Part shown: one piece after another, positions 28,602 to 37,920 of the stretch
Position numbering within the stretch: the stretch's first letter is position 1
Layout of the letters: every line of letters starts with the position of its first letter
DNA from: Bacteroidaceae bacterium
GTDB lineage: Bacteria; Bacteroidota; Bacteroidia; Bacteroidales; Bacteroidaceae
Length of the DNA stretch: 64,000 nucleotides
Assembly (NCBI GenBank): GCA_024401115.1
Contig: JAKSLP010000006.1
Coordinates: forward strand, 24,467-88,466
Reading direction: 5' to 3'
Notes under the pieces: model-generated
Database searches by the model: none
What the model was told of the DNA's origin: nothing
The model's input: the letters and a program-made list of their open reading frames with translations, nothing else
Translations under genes and position numbers: made by a program

Positions 28602-28632
28602 AAAGAGGAGGAATTCATCATTCCTCCTCTTT
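28602..28632. terminator. Bidirectional terminator, yigZ and the secreted-protein gene
   Basis: A 13-bp stem (AAAGAGGAGGAAT and complement) with a 5-nt loop, A-rich on the left and T-rich on the right. It overlaps the yigZ stop codon and encodes the yigZ C-terminal KKEEE. Confidence 0.85.
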
Positions 28633-29226
28633 CTTTATCCGTAAGGTTTCTACCTTAGATAATCGATCTTTCAATCGTGGCATCATGGACTGACGGATTT
28701 GCAACTGCATGGTGCAGTCCTGGTCATAGCCCTGATCCAGAATCTTGGGACTCAAATCCTTTACCACCCTCATTACATCATTCATGAAAGGATACTCAAA
28801 AGCAATGTCTACCGTTTCATCCACCGTCTTCTCGATAAACTCGGCATTGGCCAGACACTCTTGGGCAGCCGCCTTGTAGGCTACAATCAAGCCACTGGTA
28901 CCCAACTTGATACCGCCAAAGTAACGGACCACACAAATCAGGATGTCCGTCAGCTCATTACTGTTGATCTGTCCCAAGATAGGCTTACCGGCAGTACCCG
29001 AAGGCTCGCCATTATCATTGGCACGGAAGTTGGTCCGCTCATGACCCAGCATGTACGCATAGCACACATGACGGGCATCGTAATACTCCTTCTGGATACG
29101 CTCTATATGACCCTTTATCTCGTCCAGATTAGAAACCGGAAAAGCGAAGGCAAGAAACTTGCTTCGCTTTTCTGTATAGGTTCCCTCAGCGGGACGGGCT
29201 ATTGTTCTGTATTCGTCGGATTGCAT
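28618..29226 (-). CDS. YigZ/IMPACT family protein
   Basis: A 202-residue UPF0029 protein. The IMPACT-type N-terminal domain shows TEKRSKFLAFAFPV, YYDARHVCYAYMLG and NDNGEPSGTAGKPIL, and a ferredoxin-like C-terminal domain follows. Eukaryotic IMPACT binds GCN1. The bacterial role is unclear, though links to ribosomes or translation are suggested for the family. It lies 26 bp downstream of DUF1015 and is last in the serC operon. Confidence 0.9.
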   Translation of the reverse strand: MQSDEYRTIARPAEGTYTEKRSKFLAFAFPVSNLDEIKGHIERIQKEYYDARHVCYAYMLGHERTNFRANDNGEPSGTAGKPILGQINSNELTDILICVVRYFGGIKLGTSGLIVAYKAAAQECLANAEFIEKTVDETVDIAFEYPFMNDVMRVVKDLSPKILDQGYDQDCTMQLQIRQSMMPRLKDRLSKVETLRIKKEEE

Positions 29227-29252
29227 TTGTTGGTGTTTATCAGTTGTTTAAG

Positions 29253-30503
29253 TTAATCTTCCAATTTGTGGATAACCAATCCGGAGCGCAGTTTCGGTTC
29301 AAACCAGGTAGTCTTTGGAGGCATGATGTTACCCGAATCCGCTATGTCCATAATCTGTTTCATGGATACCGGATACAGCGCCAAGGCCACCTTCATCTCA
29401 CCGCTGTCCACACGTTTCTTCAGCTCACCCAAACCGCGGATACCGCCCACGAAATCGATGCGCTTATCACTGCGCAAATCCTTTATACCTAATATCTTAT
29501 CCAAAATCAGGTTCGAAGAAACCGAGACATCCAGCACACCGATAGGATCACTGTCATCATAAGTCCCTTGCTTGGCGGTCAAGCTGTACCACATTCCCTC
29601 CAGATACAGCGAGAAATTATGCAGACATTGAGGCTTATAAACCTCTGTTCCCTTCGGTTCCACATCAAAGTTCTCGCTCACCTGAGCCAGGAACTCCTCT
29701 GCTGTCAGACCATTCAGATCCTTCACCACACGGTTGTAATCAATGATAGTCAACTGATTGGCAGGGAAACATACCGCCATGAAATAGTTGTACTCCTCAT
29801 CACCTCGGTGGTTGGGATTCATCCTAGCCTTCTCGGCACCCACCAGGGCAGCCGCAGCTGAACGATGGTGACCATCGGCAATATACAGCGACGGCATAGC
29901 GGCAAATCGCTCAGTTACCGTCTGGATATCAGATGCATCATCAATAATCCAGAACTGATGGCCAAAGCCGTCAATTGGAGCAATGAAATCATACACAGGT
30001 GTATTGACCGTATATTTTGCCACCAGGGCATCCAGCACTTCGTCATCAGGGTAAGCAAAGAACACCGGCTCAATGTTCGCATTGTTGATGCGCACATGTT
30101 TCATACGGTCCTCCTCCTTATCCCGGCGGGTCAGCTCATGCTTCTTGATCACCCCGTTCAGGTAATCCTGTACATAGGCACAAACCACCAGACCATACTG
30201 GGTTTTGCCGTTCATGGTCTGAGCATAGATATAGTAATTTTCCTGCTCATCCTGTACCAGCCAGCCGTTCTGCTGGAACAGGTTGAACTGCTCCACTGCC
30301 TTATCGTACACCTTTGGGTCATGCTCGTCACAGATAGGGTCAAAGTTGATCTCAGGCTTTATGATGTGATACAGCGACTTCTCATTGCCCTCACACTCCG
30401 CCTTAGCCTCCTGACTGTTCAGCACGTCATACGGTCTGGACTCCACCAGTTCCACCAGGTCCTGTGGAGGACGAACACCCTTAAATGGTTTAATTACCGC
30501 CAT
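29253..30503 (-). CDS. DUF1015 (COG4198) family protein in the serine operon
   Basis: A 416-residue cytoplasmic protein that begins with AVIKPFKGVRPP, the DUF1015 opening. It carries YIADGHHRSAAA at about 205-217, resembling the D/GHR motif of ParB/sulfiredoxin-fold proteins, including ADP-dependent serine kinase SerK and SbnI. Its start codon overlaps the serA stop by 1 bp, so it is translationally linked to serC-serA. No serB phosphatase is present nearby. I infer a role in phosphoserine or serine metabolism, but biochemical function is not shown by sequence. Confidence 0.88.
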   Translation of the reverse strand: MAVIKPFKGVRPPQDLVELVESRPYDVLNSQEAKAECEGNEKSLYHIIKPEINFDPICDEHDPKVYDKAVEQFNLFQQNGWLVQDEQENYYIYAQTMNGKTQYGLVVCAYVQDYLNGVIKKHELTRRDKEEDRMKHVRINNANIEPVFFAYPDDEVLDALVAKYTVNTPVYDFIAPIDGFGHQFWIIDDASDIQTVTERFAAMPSLYIADGHHRSAAAALVGAEKARMNPNHRGDEEYNYFMAVCFPANQLTIIDYNRVVKDLNGLTAEEFLAQVSENFDVEPKGTEVYKPQCLHNFSLYLEGMWYSLTAKQGTYDDSDPIGVLDVSVSSNLILDKILGIKDLRSDKRIDFVGGIRGLGELKKRVDSGEMKVALALYPVSMKQIMDIADSGNIMPPKTTWFEPKLRSGLVIHKLED

Positions 30504-31423
30504 TATTTATTTACTCGGAATTTCTCACAACCGGTCTGGAAGTAGCCCACAATCTGCTTGGCAGCAGCGATACCGGCATTAATATTGGCCTCGGCAGTCT
30601 GAGCACCCATCTTCTTAGGAGTAGAGAAATAGCGGTCAGCAAATTTCTCGGCAAACTCAGCATGAGCATCTGGCATGATATCCGTTACATACTTGATATC
30701 GGTACGTTCTGCCATCAGGTCCAGCAACTCAGATTCATTGATAACCTCCTTACGGGCAGTGTTCACCAGGATTCCACCCTTCTTCAACTTGCCCACCAGT
30801 GCCTTATTAATGCTCTGCTTGGTCTCAGGAGTAGCAGGAATATGCAGTGAAACCACATCGCAAGTCTCAAACAGCGCATCCTGGCTGTCCACCGCATGAA
30901 CACCGGCAGCCTCAATAGCCTCCTTAGGGCAGAAAGCATCGTAGGCAAATACCTCCATGCCAAAACCGGCAGCCACGCGAGCCACGTTACGGCCCACATT
31001 ACCAAAGGCCAGGATACCCAACTTCTTACCCATCAGCTCGGTACCGGCCTTGCCGTTGAAGAAGTTGCGCACAGCAAACACCAGTAAGCCGAACACCAGC
31101 TCAGCTACCGCATTACTGTTCTGTCCCGGAGTATTCATAGCCACCACGTTATGTGCGGTAGCAGCCTCCAGATCGATATTGTCGTAACCGGCACCGGCAC
31201 GAACCACAATCTTCAGTTCCTTGGCAGCATCCAGCACCTCGTTATCCACCTTATCACTGCGGATAATCAACGCATTGGCATCCTTAACTGCCTCCAGCAA
31301 CTGTGCTTTCTCGGTATATTTCTCCAGCAAGGCCAGCTCGTAACCGGCAGCCTCTACCTCCTTGCGGATACCCTCCACTGCCACAGCAGCAAAAGGCTTC
31401 TCAGTAGCCACTAATACCTTCAT
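30503..31423 (-). CDS. serA: D-3-phosphoglycerate dehydrogenase, type III
   Basis: A 306-residue enzyme with only substrate and NAD-binding domains and no C-terminal ACT domain. VVRAGAGYDNID contains the substrate Arg. The Rossmann loop is LGILAFGNVGRNVARVA. The usual catalytic His region reads STPKKMGAQTAEA, so Lys takes the His position, the hallmark of type III enzymes of Bacteroidota and Entamoeba. It makes 3-phosphohydroxypyruvate, the substrate of SerC, encoded 3 bp upstream. Confidence 0.94.
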   Translation of the reverse strand: MKVLVATEKPFAAVAVEGIRKEVEAAGYELALLEKYTEKAQLLEAVKDANALIIRSDKVDNEVLDAAKELKIVVRAGAGYDNIDLEAATAHNVVAMNTPGQNSNAVAELVFGLLVFAVRNFFNGKAGTELMGKKLGILAFGNVGRNVARVAAGFGMEVFAYDAFCPKEAIEAAGVHAVDSQDALFETCDVVSLHIPATPETKQSINKALVGKLKKGGILVNTARKEVINESELLDLMAERTDIKYVTDIMPDAHAEFAEKFADRYFSTPKKMGAQTAEANINAGIAAAKQIVGYFQTGCEKFRVNK

Positions 31424-31426
31424 AGC

Positions 31427-32497
31427 TTACTTATTTTCAAATTCCTTCATGCAGGCAACCAAAGCCTGTACGCTTTCCAATGGCATAGCGTTGTAGCAAG
31501 ATGCGCGGAAACCGCCTACTGAACGGTGACCCTTGATGCCCACCATACCCTTCTCGGTAGCAAACTTCAGGAAATCAGCCTCAATATCCTTATACTCATC
31601 CTTCATGACCCAGCAGATGTTCATGTATGAACGGTCCTCCTCATTCAGAATGGTAGGACGGAAAATCTTACTGCTGTCGATAGCGCTGTAAAGAACGTCG
31701 GCACGCTCCTTGGCACGACGGGCCATTTCCTGAACACCACCCTGAGCCTTCAGCCAGCGCAGTGTCTGCAGTGCAGTATAGATAGGCATCACAGGAGGAG
31801 TGTTGAACATCGAACCGCCATCCACATGAGTCTGATAGTTCAGCATGGTAGGAATATAACGGTCCACCTTATTCAAGGCATCGTTCTTAACCACAACGAA
31901 AGACACACCTGCAGGAGCCAGGTTCTTCTGTGCGCCACCATAGATACAGTCATACTTGGCTACATCTACCGGATGAGAGAAGATATCCGATGACATGTCG
32001 CAGATCATGCGAACATCACCCACCTGAGGAGTCTCACGGATTTCAGTACCATAGATGGTATTATTGGAAGTATAGTGGAAATAATCCACATCGGTAGGAA
32101 CGGTATAGCCCTTTGGGATATAGTTGTATGTAGTATCTGCAGACGAAGCCACCTCTACCACCTCGCCGAAAGCCTTAGCCTCCTTGATAGCCTTCTTGGC
32201 CCATACACCGGTGTTCAGGTAGGCAGCCTTCTTGTTCAGGAAGTTGTAAGGCACCATGCAGAACTGCATGCTGGCACCGCCACCCAGGAACAATACCGAA
32301 TAACCCTCAGGAATCTCCAACAATTCCTTGAACAAGGCTACGGCCTCGTCCAATACTGGCTGAAAATCCTTAGCACGATGAGATATCTCTAATATAGACA
32401 ATCCTGATCCATTAAAATCCAGGACAGCCTGAGCTGTCTGCTCAATTACTTCACGGGGCAAAATTGAAGGTCCCGCATTAAAATTATGCTTCTTCAT
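31427..32497 (-). CDS. serC: Phosphoserine aminotransferase
   Basis: A 356-residue PLP enzyme. It opens [14 protein letters not shown], has [27 protein letters not shown], and the PLP lysine in [13 protein letters not shown], and ends with the [15 protein letters not shown] block. It converts 3-phosphohydroxypyruvate to phosphoserine. It heads the serC-serA-DUF1015-yigZ operon. Confidence 0.97.
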   Translation of the reverse strand: MKKHNFNAGPSILPREVIEQTAQAVLDFNGSGLSILEISHRAKDFQPVLDEAVALFKELLEIPEGYSVLFLGGGASMQFCMVPYNFLNKKAAYLNTGVWAKKAIKEAKAFGEVVEVASSADTTYNYIPKGYTVPTDVDYFHYTSNNTIYGTEIRETPQVGDVRMICDMSSDIFSHPVDVAKYDCIYGGAQKNLAPAGVSFVVVKNDALNKVDRYIPTMLNYQTHVDGGSMFNTPPVMPIYTALQTLRWLKAQGGVQEMARRAKERADVLYSAIDSSKIFRPTILNEEDRSYMNICWVMKDEYKDIEADFLKFATEKGMVGIKGHRSVGGFRASCYNAMPLESVQALVACMKEFENK

Positions 32498-32544
32498 CTT
32501 TAATTGGAATTATAATTTTACTCTCTTATTTTCGCAACGGACAG

Positions 32545-32575
32545 CAAAATTAGACATTTTATTTCACATTGCAAA
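32545..32575 (-). promoter_or_regulatory. Promoter of the serC operon
   Basis: On the minus strand, TTTGC at 32575-32571 and TAATTTTG at 32552-32545 have a spacer of about 19 bp. The leader to the ATG is about 40 nt. Confidence 0.65.
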
Positions 32576-32743
32576 TAAAAATAGCCTAAAAAAAACAAAT
32601 TTCAAGCCATTTAAAGCATTTGGTTACAAACTTTCGTTTTGCAAAGTCGACAATGATTAAAAGTTTACATATATTTGCTCAAATTAGTTCGTTTTGAGCA
32701 GATTTATGTAATCCTGAATTTGATTAGTGTATCCAATAGAAAA
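32576..32743. other. Intergenic stretch with a small hairpin
   Basis: The sequence between the serC promoter and the palindromic repeat has no open frame of note. GCTCAAA at 32677-32683 and TTTTGAGC near 32693-32700 form a short hairpin without a T tract. An isolated TATATTTG at 32670-32677 has no matching -33. Confidence 0.4.
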
Positions 32744-32867
32744 TGTCATTCTGAGCAGAGCGAAGCGCTCGAGTTCTGCTCGCTTGCGTAACACAGTGGA
32801 GCAAGAATCTTTCTAAACCGGATGGCAAACTAGCCAGGAAAGATGTTTCGCTACGCTCAACATGACA
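32744..32867. repeat. TGTCATyCTGAGC palindromic repeat, copy 1
   Basis: It begins TGTCATTCTGAGC and ends GCTCAACATGACA in inverted orientation. Inside are GCGAAGCGCTCGAG, AGCAAGAATCTTTC and AACTAGCCAGGAAAGAT, shared with copies at 35652 and 37921. It lies downstream of dbpA. Confidence 0.8.
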
Positions 32868-32892
32868 GAGAGCAAATGAAACATAACAGAAT

Positions 32893-34245
32893 TTACTTGG
32901 TTGGTTCTATCAGTGTTTTCATGCCCTTAATCTTCTGTCCTTGTACTTGGCGTAATGTGTCACGCAATTTATTGCGGCTAATGGCCGCAAAGGCATAATG
33001 ATCCTTAACGTCTATACGACCAATCTCGGTCTTATCCAAACCGCCCTTCTGGCACAGGAAGCCCAAAATATCACCCTTGCTCAACTTATCCTTCTTGCCT
33101 TTACCTATATATAAGGTAACCCACTCAGGCAGGTTCATCCGGTGACCCTCCGCCACAAGTTCCAAACGGTACGACTGGATATTGCCGATATATTCCGGCA
33201 TCTGTTCCTCTGGTCCCAAAATCAGGAAGCTGTTGCCTTCAGCCTCCCATCGTGCCGTACGGCCGTTACGGTGAGTATAGGCCTCAGGACTGGTGGGCAG
33301 GTGATAATGGATAATATTGTCCACATCCGGAATATCCAGACCACGGGCAGCCAGGTCGGTTGACACAAACACATTGCTACTGCCGTTGCTGAACTTATAC
33401 AGAGCCCGCTCACGGTCTTTCTGCTCCATACCGCCATGGAACATCTCACAGAACACTCCCCTTTTCTTCAGGTACTGTCCCACACGGTCCACCGACTCAC
33501 GGTAATTCACAAACACCAGCGACGACTCACCGTCACGCTGAGCCAACAGATTATATAAGGTATCCAGTTTATCTTTCTCGGGCGAATGCACCACCTTCAC
33601 CTGAATACGCGCACTCGGCTTCTTCTCCAGAAAATCCAGTCGCACCGGGTCCTTGCCCACCCGGGTGAAGTTAGGTATCTCTTCCGCATCGGTAGCCGAC
33701 AGCAGTACACGGCGGCGCAACTGCGGCAATTTGCGTATCACATCGCACATCTCGTCCTGGAAACCCAGTTCCAGACACTTGTCAAACTCATCAATCACCA
33801 GTACACGCACGGTACCCGCCTGCAGGTTGCCCTTACCCAGATGATCATTCATACGGCCCGGCGTGGCAATCACCACCTCAGGCTTAATACCACGCAACGA
33901 ACGGTGCTCCTCCATAGCAGGACGGCCGCCGTAACAGCTCACTGCACGCAGAGGCGAGCCCAGCGACTTGAACACCTGTTCGGTCTGTAAGGCCAACTCA
34001 CGCGAAGGAACCAGCACGATAGCCTGAACCGCTGCCTCCTCCGATGCCGCATCACCCTCGGTACGGTGCTCCATCAGGTCCATGACCAAAGGCAACAGAT
34101 ACGCCAAGGTCTTACCCGATCCCGTAGGCGACAGCAACACCAGGTTGCCACCCCCGCCGTACGTTTTCAGGGTGGTTTCCTGCATCTTATTCAATTGTTT
34201 AATGCCGGCATGCTCCAGCATATTGTTTAAAATCTCCTTATTCAT
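32893..34245 (-). CDS. DEAD-box RNA helicase, DbpA-like
   Basis: A 450-residue helicase. It has a Q-motif region (IKQLNKMQETTL), Walker A SPTGSGKT, motif II as DEFD instead of DEAD, SAT in LLSATDAEE, and HRNGRTAR as motif VI. The last 75 residues (KGDILGFLCQKGG, IDVKDHYAFAAI) match the DbpA RNA-binding domain, which in DbpA recognises 23S rRNA hairpin 92 during 50S assembly. I place the start at 34245, because the TTG at 34254 lies within the -7 element TAATTTTG. Confidence 0.9.
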   Translation of the reverse strand: MNKEILNNMLEHAGIKQLNKMQETTLKTYGGGGNLVLLSPTGSGKTLAYLLPLVMDLMEHRTEGDAASEEAAVQAIVLVPSRELALQTEQVFKSLGSPLRAVSCYGGRPAMEEHRSLRGIKPEVVIATPGRMNDHLGKGNLQAGTVRVLVIDEFDKCLELGFQDEMCDVIRKLPQLRRRVLLSATDAEEIPNFTRVGKDPVRLDFLEKKPSARIQVKVVHSPEKDKLDTLYNLLAQRDGESSLVFVNYRESVDRVGQYLKKRGVFCEMFHGGMEQKDRERALYKFSNGSSNVFVSTDLAARGLDIPDVDNIIHYHLPTSPEAYTHRNGRTARWEAEGNSFLILGPEEQMPEYIGNIQSYRLELVAEGHRMNLPEWVTLYIGKGKKDKLSKGDILGFLCQKGGLDKTEIGRIDVKDHYAFAAISRNKLRDTLRQVQGQKIKGMKTLIEPTK

Positions 34246-34251
34246 ACGGTG

Positions 34252-34259
34252 CAAAATTA
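34252..34259 (-). promoter_or_regulatory. -7 element of the dbpA-like gene
   Basis: TAATTTTG on the minus strand is 6 bp before the ATG at 34245, implying a nearly leaderless mRNA. Confidence 0.55.
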
Positions 34260-34291
34260 CGGAATAAATTGGCTAACACCAAAAAAAGAAA

Positions 34292-34299
34292 TATCTTTG
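34292..34299 (+). promoter_or_regulatory. -7 element of rarA
   Basis: TATCTTTG lies 32 bp before the ATG at 34332 and downstream of the alternative TTG at 34269, which it therefore excludes. Confidence 0.7.
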
Positions 34300-34331
34300 C
34301 ACAAATATTAGCAAAACATACCCTAAACAGA

Positions 34332-35600
34332 ATGGCAGCACCCTTAGCAGAGCGGCTCAGGCCCCAGACACTTGATGAATACATCGGCCAGAAACACCTG
34401 GTCGGTCAGGGCGCCGTATTGCGCAGGATGATAGACTCCGGTCGCATCTCCTCGTTCATCCTTTGGGGCCCTCCCGGTGTGGGTAAGACCACCCTAGCCC
34501 AGATCATCGCCAACAAGCTCGAGACCCCGTTCTTCACCCTTAGTGCGGTGACCAGCGGAGTGAAAGACGTGCGCGAGGTGATAGAGAAAGCCCGTCAGAG
34601 CCGATTTTTCAACCAGCAGAGCCCAATCCTGTTTATCGATGAAATCCACCGCTTCAGCAAATCCCAGCAAGATTCGCTGTTGGGCGCGGTAGAGAAAGGC
34701 ACCGTCACCCTGATAGGCGCCACCACCGAAAACCCCTCGTTCGAAGTGATTCGCCCCCTGTTGAGCCGTTGCCAGCTCTATGTACTGAAATCCCTGGAGC
34801 AGGACGACCTGTTGGAACTGGTGCACCGCGCCATTACCACCGACGCCATCCTGAAGGAACGCGACATCCAGTTGCAGGAAACCGGCGCCCTGTTGCGCTA
34901 TTCCGGCGGCGATGCCCGCAAACTCCTTAATATAATAGAGCTCGTAGTCGAAGCCGAAGGAAACGATCCCGTGGTCATCACCGATGCCATGGTCACTGAG
35001 CGGCTGCAGCAAAACCCATTAGCCTATGACAAGGACGGTGAGTTGCATTACGACATCATCTCCGCCTTTATCAAGAGCATCCGCGGCAGCGACCCCGATG
35101 CTGCATTGTATTGGCTGGCCCGCATGATAGAAGGAGGCGAAGACCCCGCCTTCATTGCCCGCCGACTGGTTATCTCAGCCTCCGAGGACATCGGTCTGGC
35201 CAACCCCAACGCCCTGTTGCTGGCCAATGCCGCCTTTGATGCCGTGATGAAGATAGGTTGGCCCGAGGGCCGCATCCCATTGGCCGAAGCTACCGTCTAC
35301 CTGGCCACCAGTGCCAAGAGCAACTCCGCCTATATGGGTATCAACAAGGCCCTGCAGGTAGTACAGCAAACCGGCAACGAGCCCGTTCCCCTGCACCTGC
35401 GCAATGCCCCCACCAAACTCATGGAGCAGTTGGGCTATGCCAAGGACTACAAATATGCTCACGATTACGAGGGCCATTTTGTGGAACAGCAGTTCCTGCC
35501 CGACAATCTGGCAGGCACCCGGCTGTGGACTCCCCAGCCCAATCCATCAGAGGATAAGCTCAAGCAACGAATGGAGTTTCTTTGGAAAAGAAAATACTAA
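34332..35600 (+). CDS. rarA: Replication-associated recombination protein RarA (MgsA)
   Basis: A 422-residue AAA+ clamp-loader-like ATPase. It opens [20 protein letters not shown] and has Walker [11 protein letters not shown], Walker [10 protein letters not shown], sensor 1 GATTENPSF and the C-terminal tetramerisation region ([29 protein letters not shown]). It acts at stalled replication forks with SSB. The frame extends to a TTG at 34269, but the promoter position and the family N-terminus favour 34332. Confidence 0.95.
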   Translation: MAAPLAERLRPQTLDEYIGQKHLVGQGAVLRRMIDSGRISSFILWGPPGVGKTTLAQIIANKLETPFFTLSAVTSGVKDVREVIEKARQSRFFNQQSPILFIDEIHRFSKSQQDSLLGAVEKGTVTLIGATTENPSFEVIRPLLSRCQLYVLKSLEQDDLLELVHRAITTDAILKERDIQLQETGALLRYSGGDARKLLNIIELVVEAEGNDPVVITDAMVTERLQQNPLAYDKDGELHYDIISAFIKSIRGSDPDAALYWLARMIEGGEDPAFIARRLVISASEDIGLANPNALLLANAAFDAVMKIGWPEGRIPLAEATVYLATSAKSNSAYMGINKALQVVQQTGNEPVPLHLRNAPTKLMEQLGYAKDYKYAHDYEGHFVEQQFLPDNLAGTRLWTPQPNPSEDKLKQRMEFLWKRKY

Positions 35601-35608
35601 AAAAGTGT

Positions 35609-35638
35609 GGTCCTGTGCCGAAGCACAGGACCCTTTTA
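35609..35638 (+). terminator. Terminator of rarA
   Basis: GGTCCTGTGC and GCACAGGACC form a perfect 10-bp stem with a CGAA tetraloop, followed by CTTTTAGTTT. Confidence 0.85.
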
Positions 35639-35651
35639 GTTTTCTCCCCCC

Positions 35652-35790
35652 TGTCATTCTGAGCGATAGCGAAGCGCTCGAGCTATGCTCGCTCTCGTAG
35701 TGAAACGGAGAGAGAATCTTACTAAATAAGTAGTGGTAACAAAAAATCTCAACTAGCCAGGAAAGATCTTTCGTTTCACTCAAGATGACA
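35652..35790. repeat. TGTCATyCTGAGC palindromic repeat, copy 2
   Basis: It runs from TGTCATTCTGAGC to CTCAAGATGACA. It shares GCGAAGCGCTCGAG and AACTAGCCAGGAAAGAT with copy 1 and lies directly after the rarA terminator. Confidence 0.8.
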
Positions 35791-35804
35791 AGGGAGTATT
35801 TCTA

Positions 35805-35898
35805 TAAAAAATAAAAATCGCCCTTTTCACAAAGAGCGATTTTAAAGTTTTCAAAAGGTATTAGTTTTTTTAAGGTAAAAAGATTGTTTTCAGGATAA
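35805..35898 (-). ncRNA. Candidate small RNA (about 95 nt)
   Basis: A consensus promoter at 35935-35904 points leftwards into a region without an open frame. About 60 nt later comes a hairpin (35843-35815, AATCGC and CTTT paired with AAAG and GCGATT around a GTG loop), followed on the minus strand by T5-A-T6. Promoter, A/U-rich body and intrinsic terminator together suggest a free-standing small RNA. The 5' end is estimated from the -7 element. I do not assign it to a known RNA family. Confidence 0.55.
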
Positions 35899-35903
35899 CA
35901 CTG

Positions 35904-35935
35904 CAAAGATATAAGGAATTTTTAATCCATACAAA
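35904..35935 (-). promoter_or_regulatory. Promoter of the candidate small RNA
   Basis: TTTG at 35935-35932, a spacer of exactly 20 bp, and TATCTTTG at 35911-35904 give one of the best promoter matches in the window. No protein-coding gene lies downstream. Confidence 0.7.
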
Positions 35936-36058
35936 CAATTCAAAAGGTTTTTTGAACAATTTCAGTGATTTTTTTGACATTTTTCACTCTTTTAAAATTG
36001 TGTGCGTTTACAACAATCGCACAATCTTCGCACATTAAATAAAATAATTTAAAATCAC

Positions 36059-36089
36059 TTTGCACATACCCCATATTTCCGTACCTTTG
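36059..36089 (+). promoter_or_regulatory. Promoter of glnS
   Basis: TTTG at 36059-36062 and TACCTTTG at 36082-36089 have a 19-bp spacer. The leader to the ATG at 36117 is about 20 nt. Confidence 0.7.
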
Positions 36090-36116
36090 TGACATAAAAA
36101 ATTAATCACAACGATT

Positions 36117-37913
36117 ATGGCAGAAAATAATTCTAACGAGGTTGTAGAAAAGAAGAGTCTGAACTTTATCGAGGCAAAAGTAGAGAACGACTTGAAGGAG
36201 GGAAAGAATGGAGGTCGTCTCCAGACCCGATTCCCACCCGAGCCTAACGGCTACCTGCACATTGGTCATGCCAAGGCCATCGCAATGGACTTTGGAGTAG
36301 CTGAGAAGTTTGGCGGAGTGTGCAACCTGCGTATGGACGATACCAATCCTCAGAAAGAGGATACCGAGTATGTAGAGGCCATCAAGCGCGATATTGAATG
36401 GCTGGGATTCAAGTGGGGCAAGTTGGTATATGCTTCCGACTATTTCCAGAACCTGTGGGACTTCGCCGTATGGTGTATCAAGAACAACAAGGCTTATGTG
36501 GATGAGCAGACCTCGGAGGAGATTGCAGCCCAGAAGGGTACTCCTACCCAGGCTGGTACCAACAGCCCATACCGCGACCGTCCGGTTGAGGAGAGCCTGG
36601 CACTGTTCAACGAGATGAACAGCGGTAATATGGAACCGGGAAAGGCCATCTTGCGTGCCAAGATTGATATGACATCTCCTAACATGCATTTCCGTGATCC
36701 TATCATGTACCGTGTACTGAACATGCCACACTGGCGTACCGGCAACACCTGGAACGCATATCCTATGTACGACTTTACCCACGGCCAGAGCGACTATCTG
36801 GAGGGTGTTACCCACTCTATCTGTACTCTGGAGTTCGTACCTCATCACGAGTTGTACGACCTGTTCGTTACTTGGATAAAGGAATGGGCCAAGGAGACCG
36901 GCAAGGTTGTGGAAGGTCATCCTCACGGTGAGGATATCGAGGACAACCGCCCTCGCCAGTTCGAGTTCAACAAGCTGAACCTGAACTACACCTTGATGTC
37001 AAAGCGCAACCTGCTCATCCTGACCAAGGAAGGTGTTGTAAACGGTTGGGACGATCCACGCATGCCTACCATCTGTGGTATCCGTCGCCGCGGTTACAGC
37101 CCAGAGTCAATCCTGAAGTTTATTGACAGCATCGGTTATACCACCTTCGATGCATTGAATGACGTGAAACTGATGGAGGCCGCAGCCCGTGCCGACCTGA
37201 ACGAGCGTTCTACCCGTGTAAGCGCCGTTTTGGACCCAGTGAAGCTGATCATCACCAACTACCCAGAGGGACAGGTTGAGGAACTGGAAGTAGTGAACAA
37301 CCCAGAGCTGAAGGATGCCGAGGGCAATGTGATTATGGAAGGCAACACCCACACCATCGAGTTCTCTCGTGAGTTGTGGATTGAGCGTGCCGATTTCAAG
37401 GCCGAGGCAGACAAGAAGTTCTTCCGCATGACTCCAGGTAAGGAAACCCGCCTGAAGGGTGCCTATATCGTAGACTGTACAGGTTTCAAGGCTGACGAGA
37501 ACGGTAATGTAGAGGAAATCTACTGTACCTATGATCCAACCTCAAAGGCAGGAACCGAAGGTGCCAACCGTAAGGTGAAGGGTACCATCCACTGGTTGTC
37601 TACCGCACACTGTGTACCAGCCGAGGTACGCAACTACGAGTGCCTGTGGACCTGCGAGAACCCACGCGATGCCATCAAGCAGTATGAGAAGGAGAACGGT
37701 GTACGCGGCATCGACGCCATGCGTCCATTCCTGAATCCAAACAGCTTGAACATTAATAAGAATGCCTTTGTAGAGAAGTATGCCGCTGCCCTTCCAGAAC
37801 TGTCATACCTGCAGTTCACCCGTACCGGTTACTTCAATGTGGATCCAGATTCTACACCAGAGCATCCAGTCTTTAACTCTACAGTTGGATTGAAGGAAGC
37901 TAAGGGAAAATAA
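36117..37913 (+). CDS. glnS: Glutaminyl-tRNA synthetase
   Basis: A 598-residue class I synthetase. FPPEPNGYLHIGHAKA at about 41-56 contains the HIGH motif, NLRMDDTNPQKED follows, and MSKRNLL is the KMSKS-type loop. Two beta-barrel anticodon-binding domains complete it. It charges tRNA-Gln directly, so this organism does not need to make all Gln-tRNA by transamidation. It is a single gene, followed by a palindromic repeat. Confidence 0.97.
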   Translation: MAENNSNEVVEKKSLNFIEAKVENDLKEGKNGGRLQTRFPPEPNGYLHIGHAKAIAMDFGVAEKFGGVCNLRMDDTNPQKEDTEYVEAIKRDIEWLGFKWGKLVYASDYFQNLWDFAVWCIKNNKAYVDEQTSEEIAAQKGTPTQAGTNSPYRDRPVEESLALFNEMNSGNMEPGKAILRAKIDMTSPNMHFRDPIMYRVLNMPHWRTGNTWNAYPMYDFTHGQSDYLEGVTHSICTLEFVPHHELYDLFVTWIKEWAKETGKVVEGHPHGEDIEDNRPRQFEFNKLNLNYTLMSKRNLLILTKEGVVNGWDDPRMPTICGIRRRGYSPESILKFIDSIGYTTFDALNDVKLMEAAARADLNERSTRVSAVLDPVKLIITNYPEGQVEELEVVNNPELKDAEGNVIMEGNTHTIEFSRELWIERADFKAEADKKFFRMTPGKETRLKGAYIVDCTGFKADENGNVEEIYCTYDPTSKAGTEGANRKVKGTIHWLSTAHCVPAEVRNYECLWTCENPRDAIKQYEKENGVRGIDAMRPFLNPNSLNINKNAFVEKYAAALPELSYLQFTRTGYFNVDPDSTPEHPVFNSTVGLKEAKGK

Positions 37914-37920
37914 TACACTC

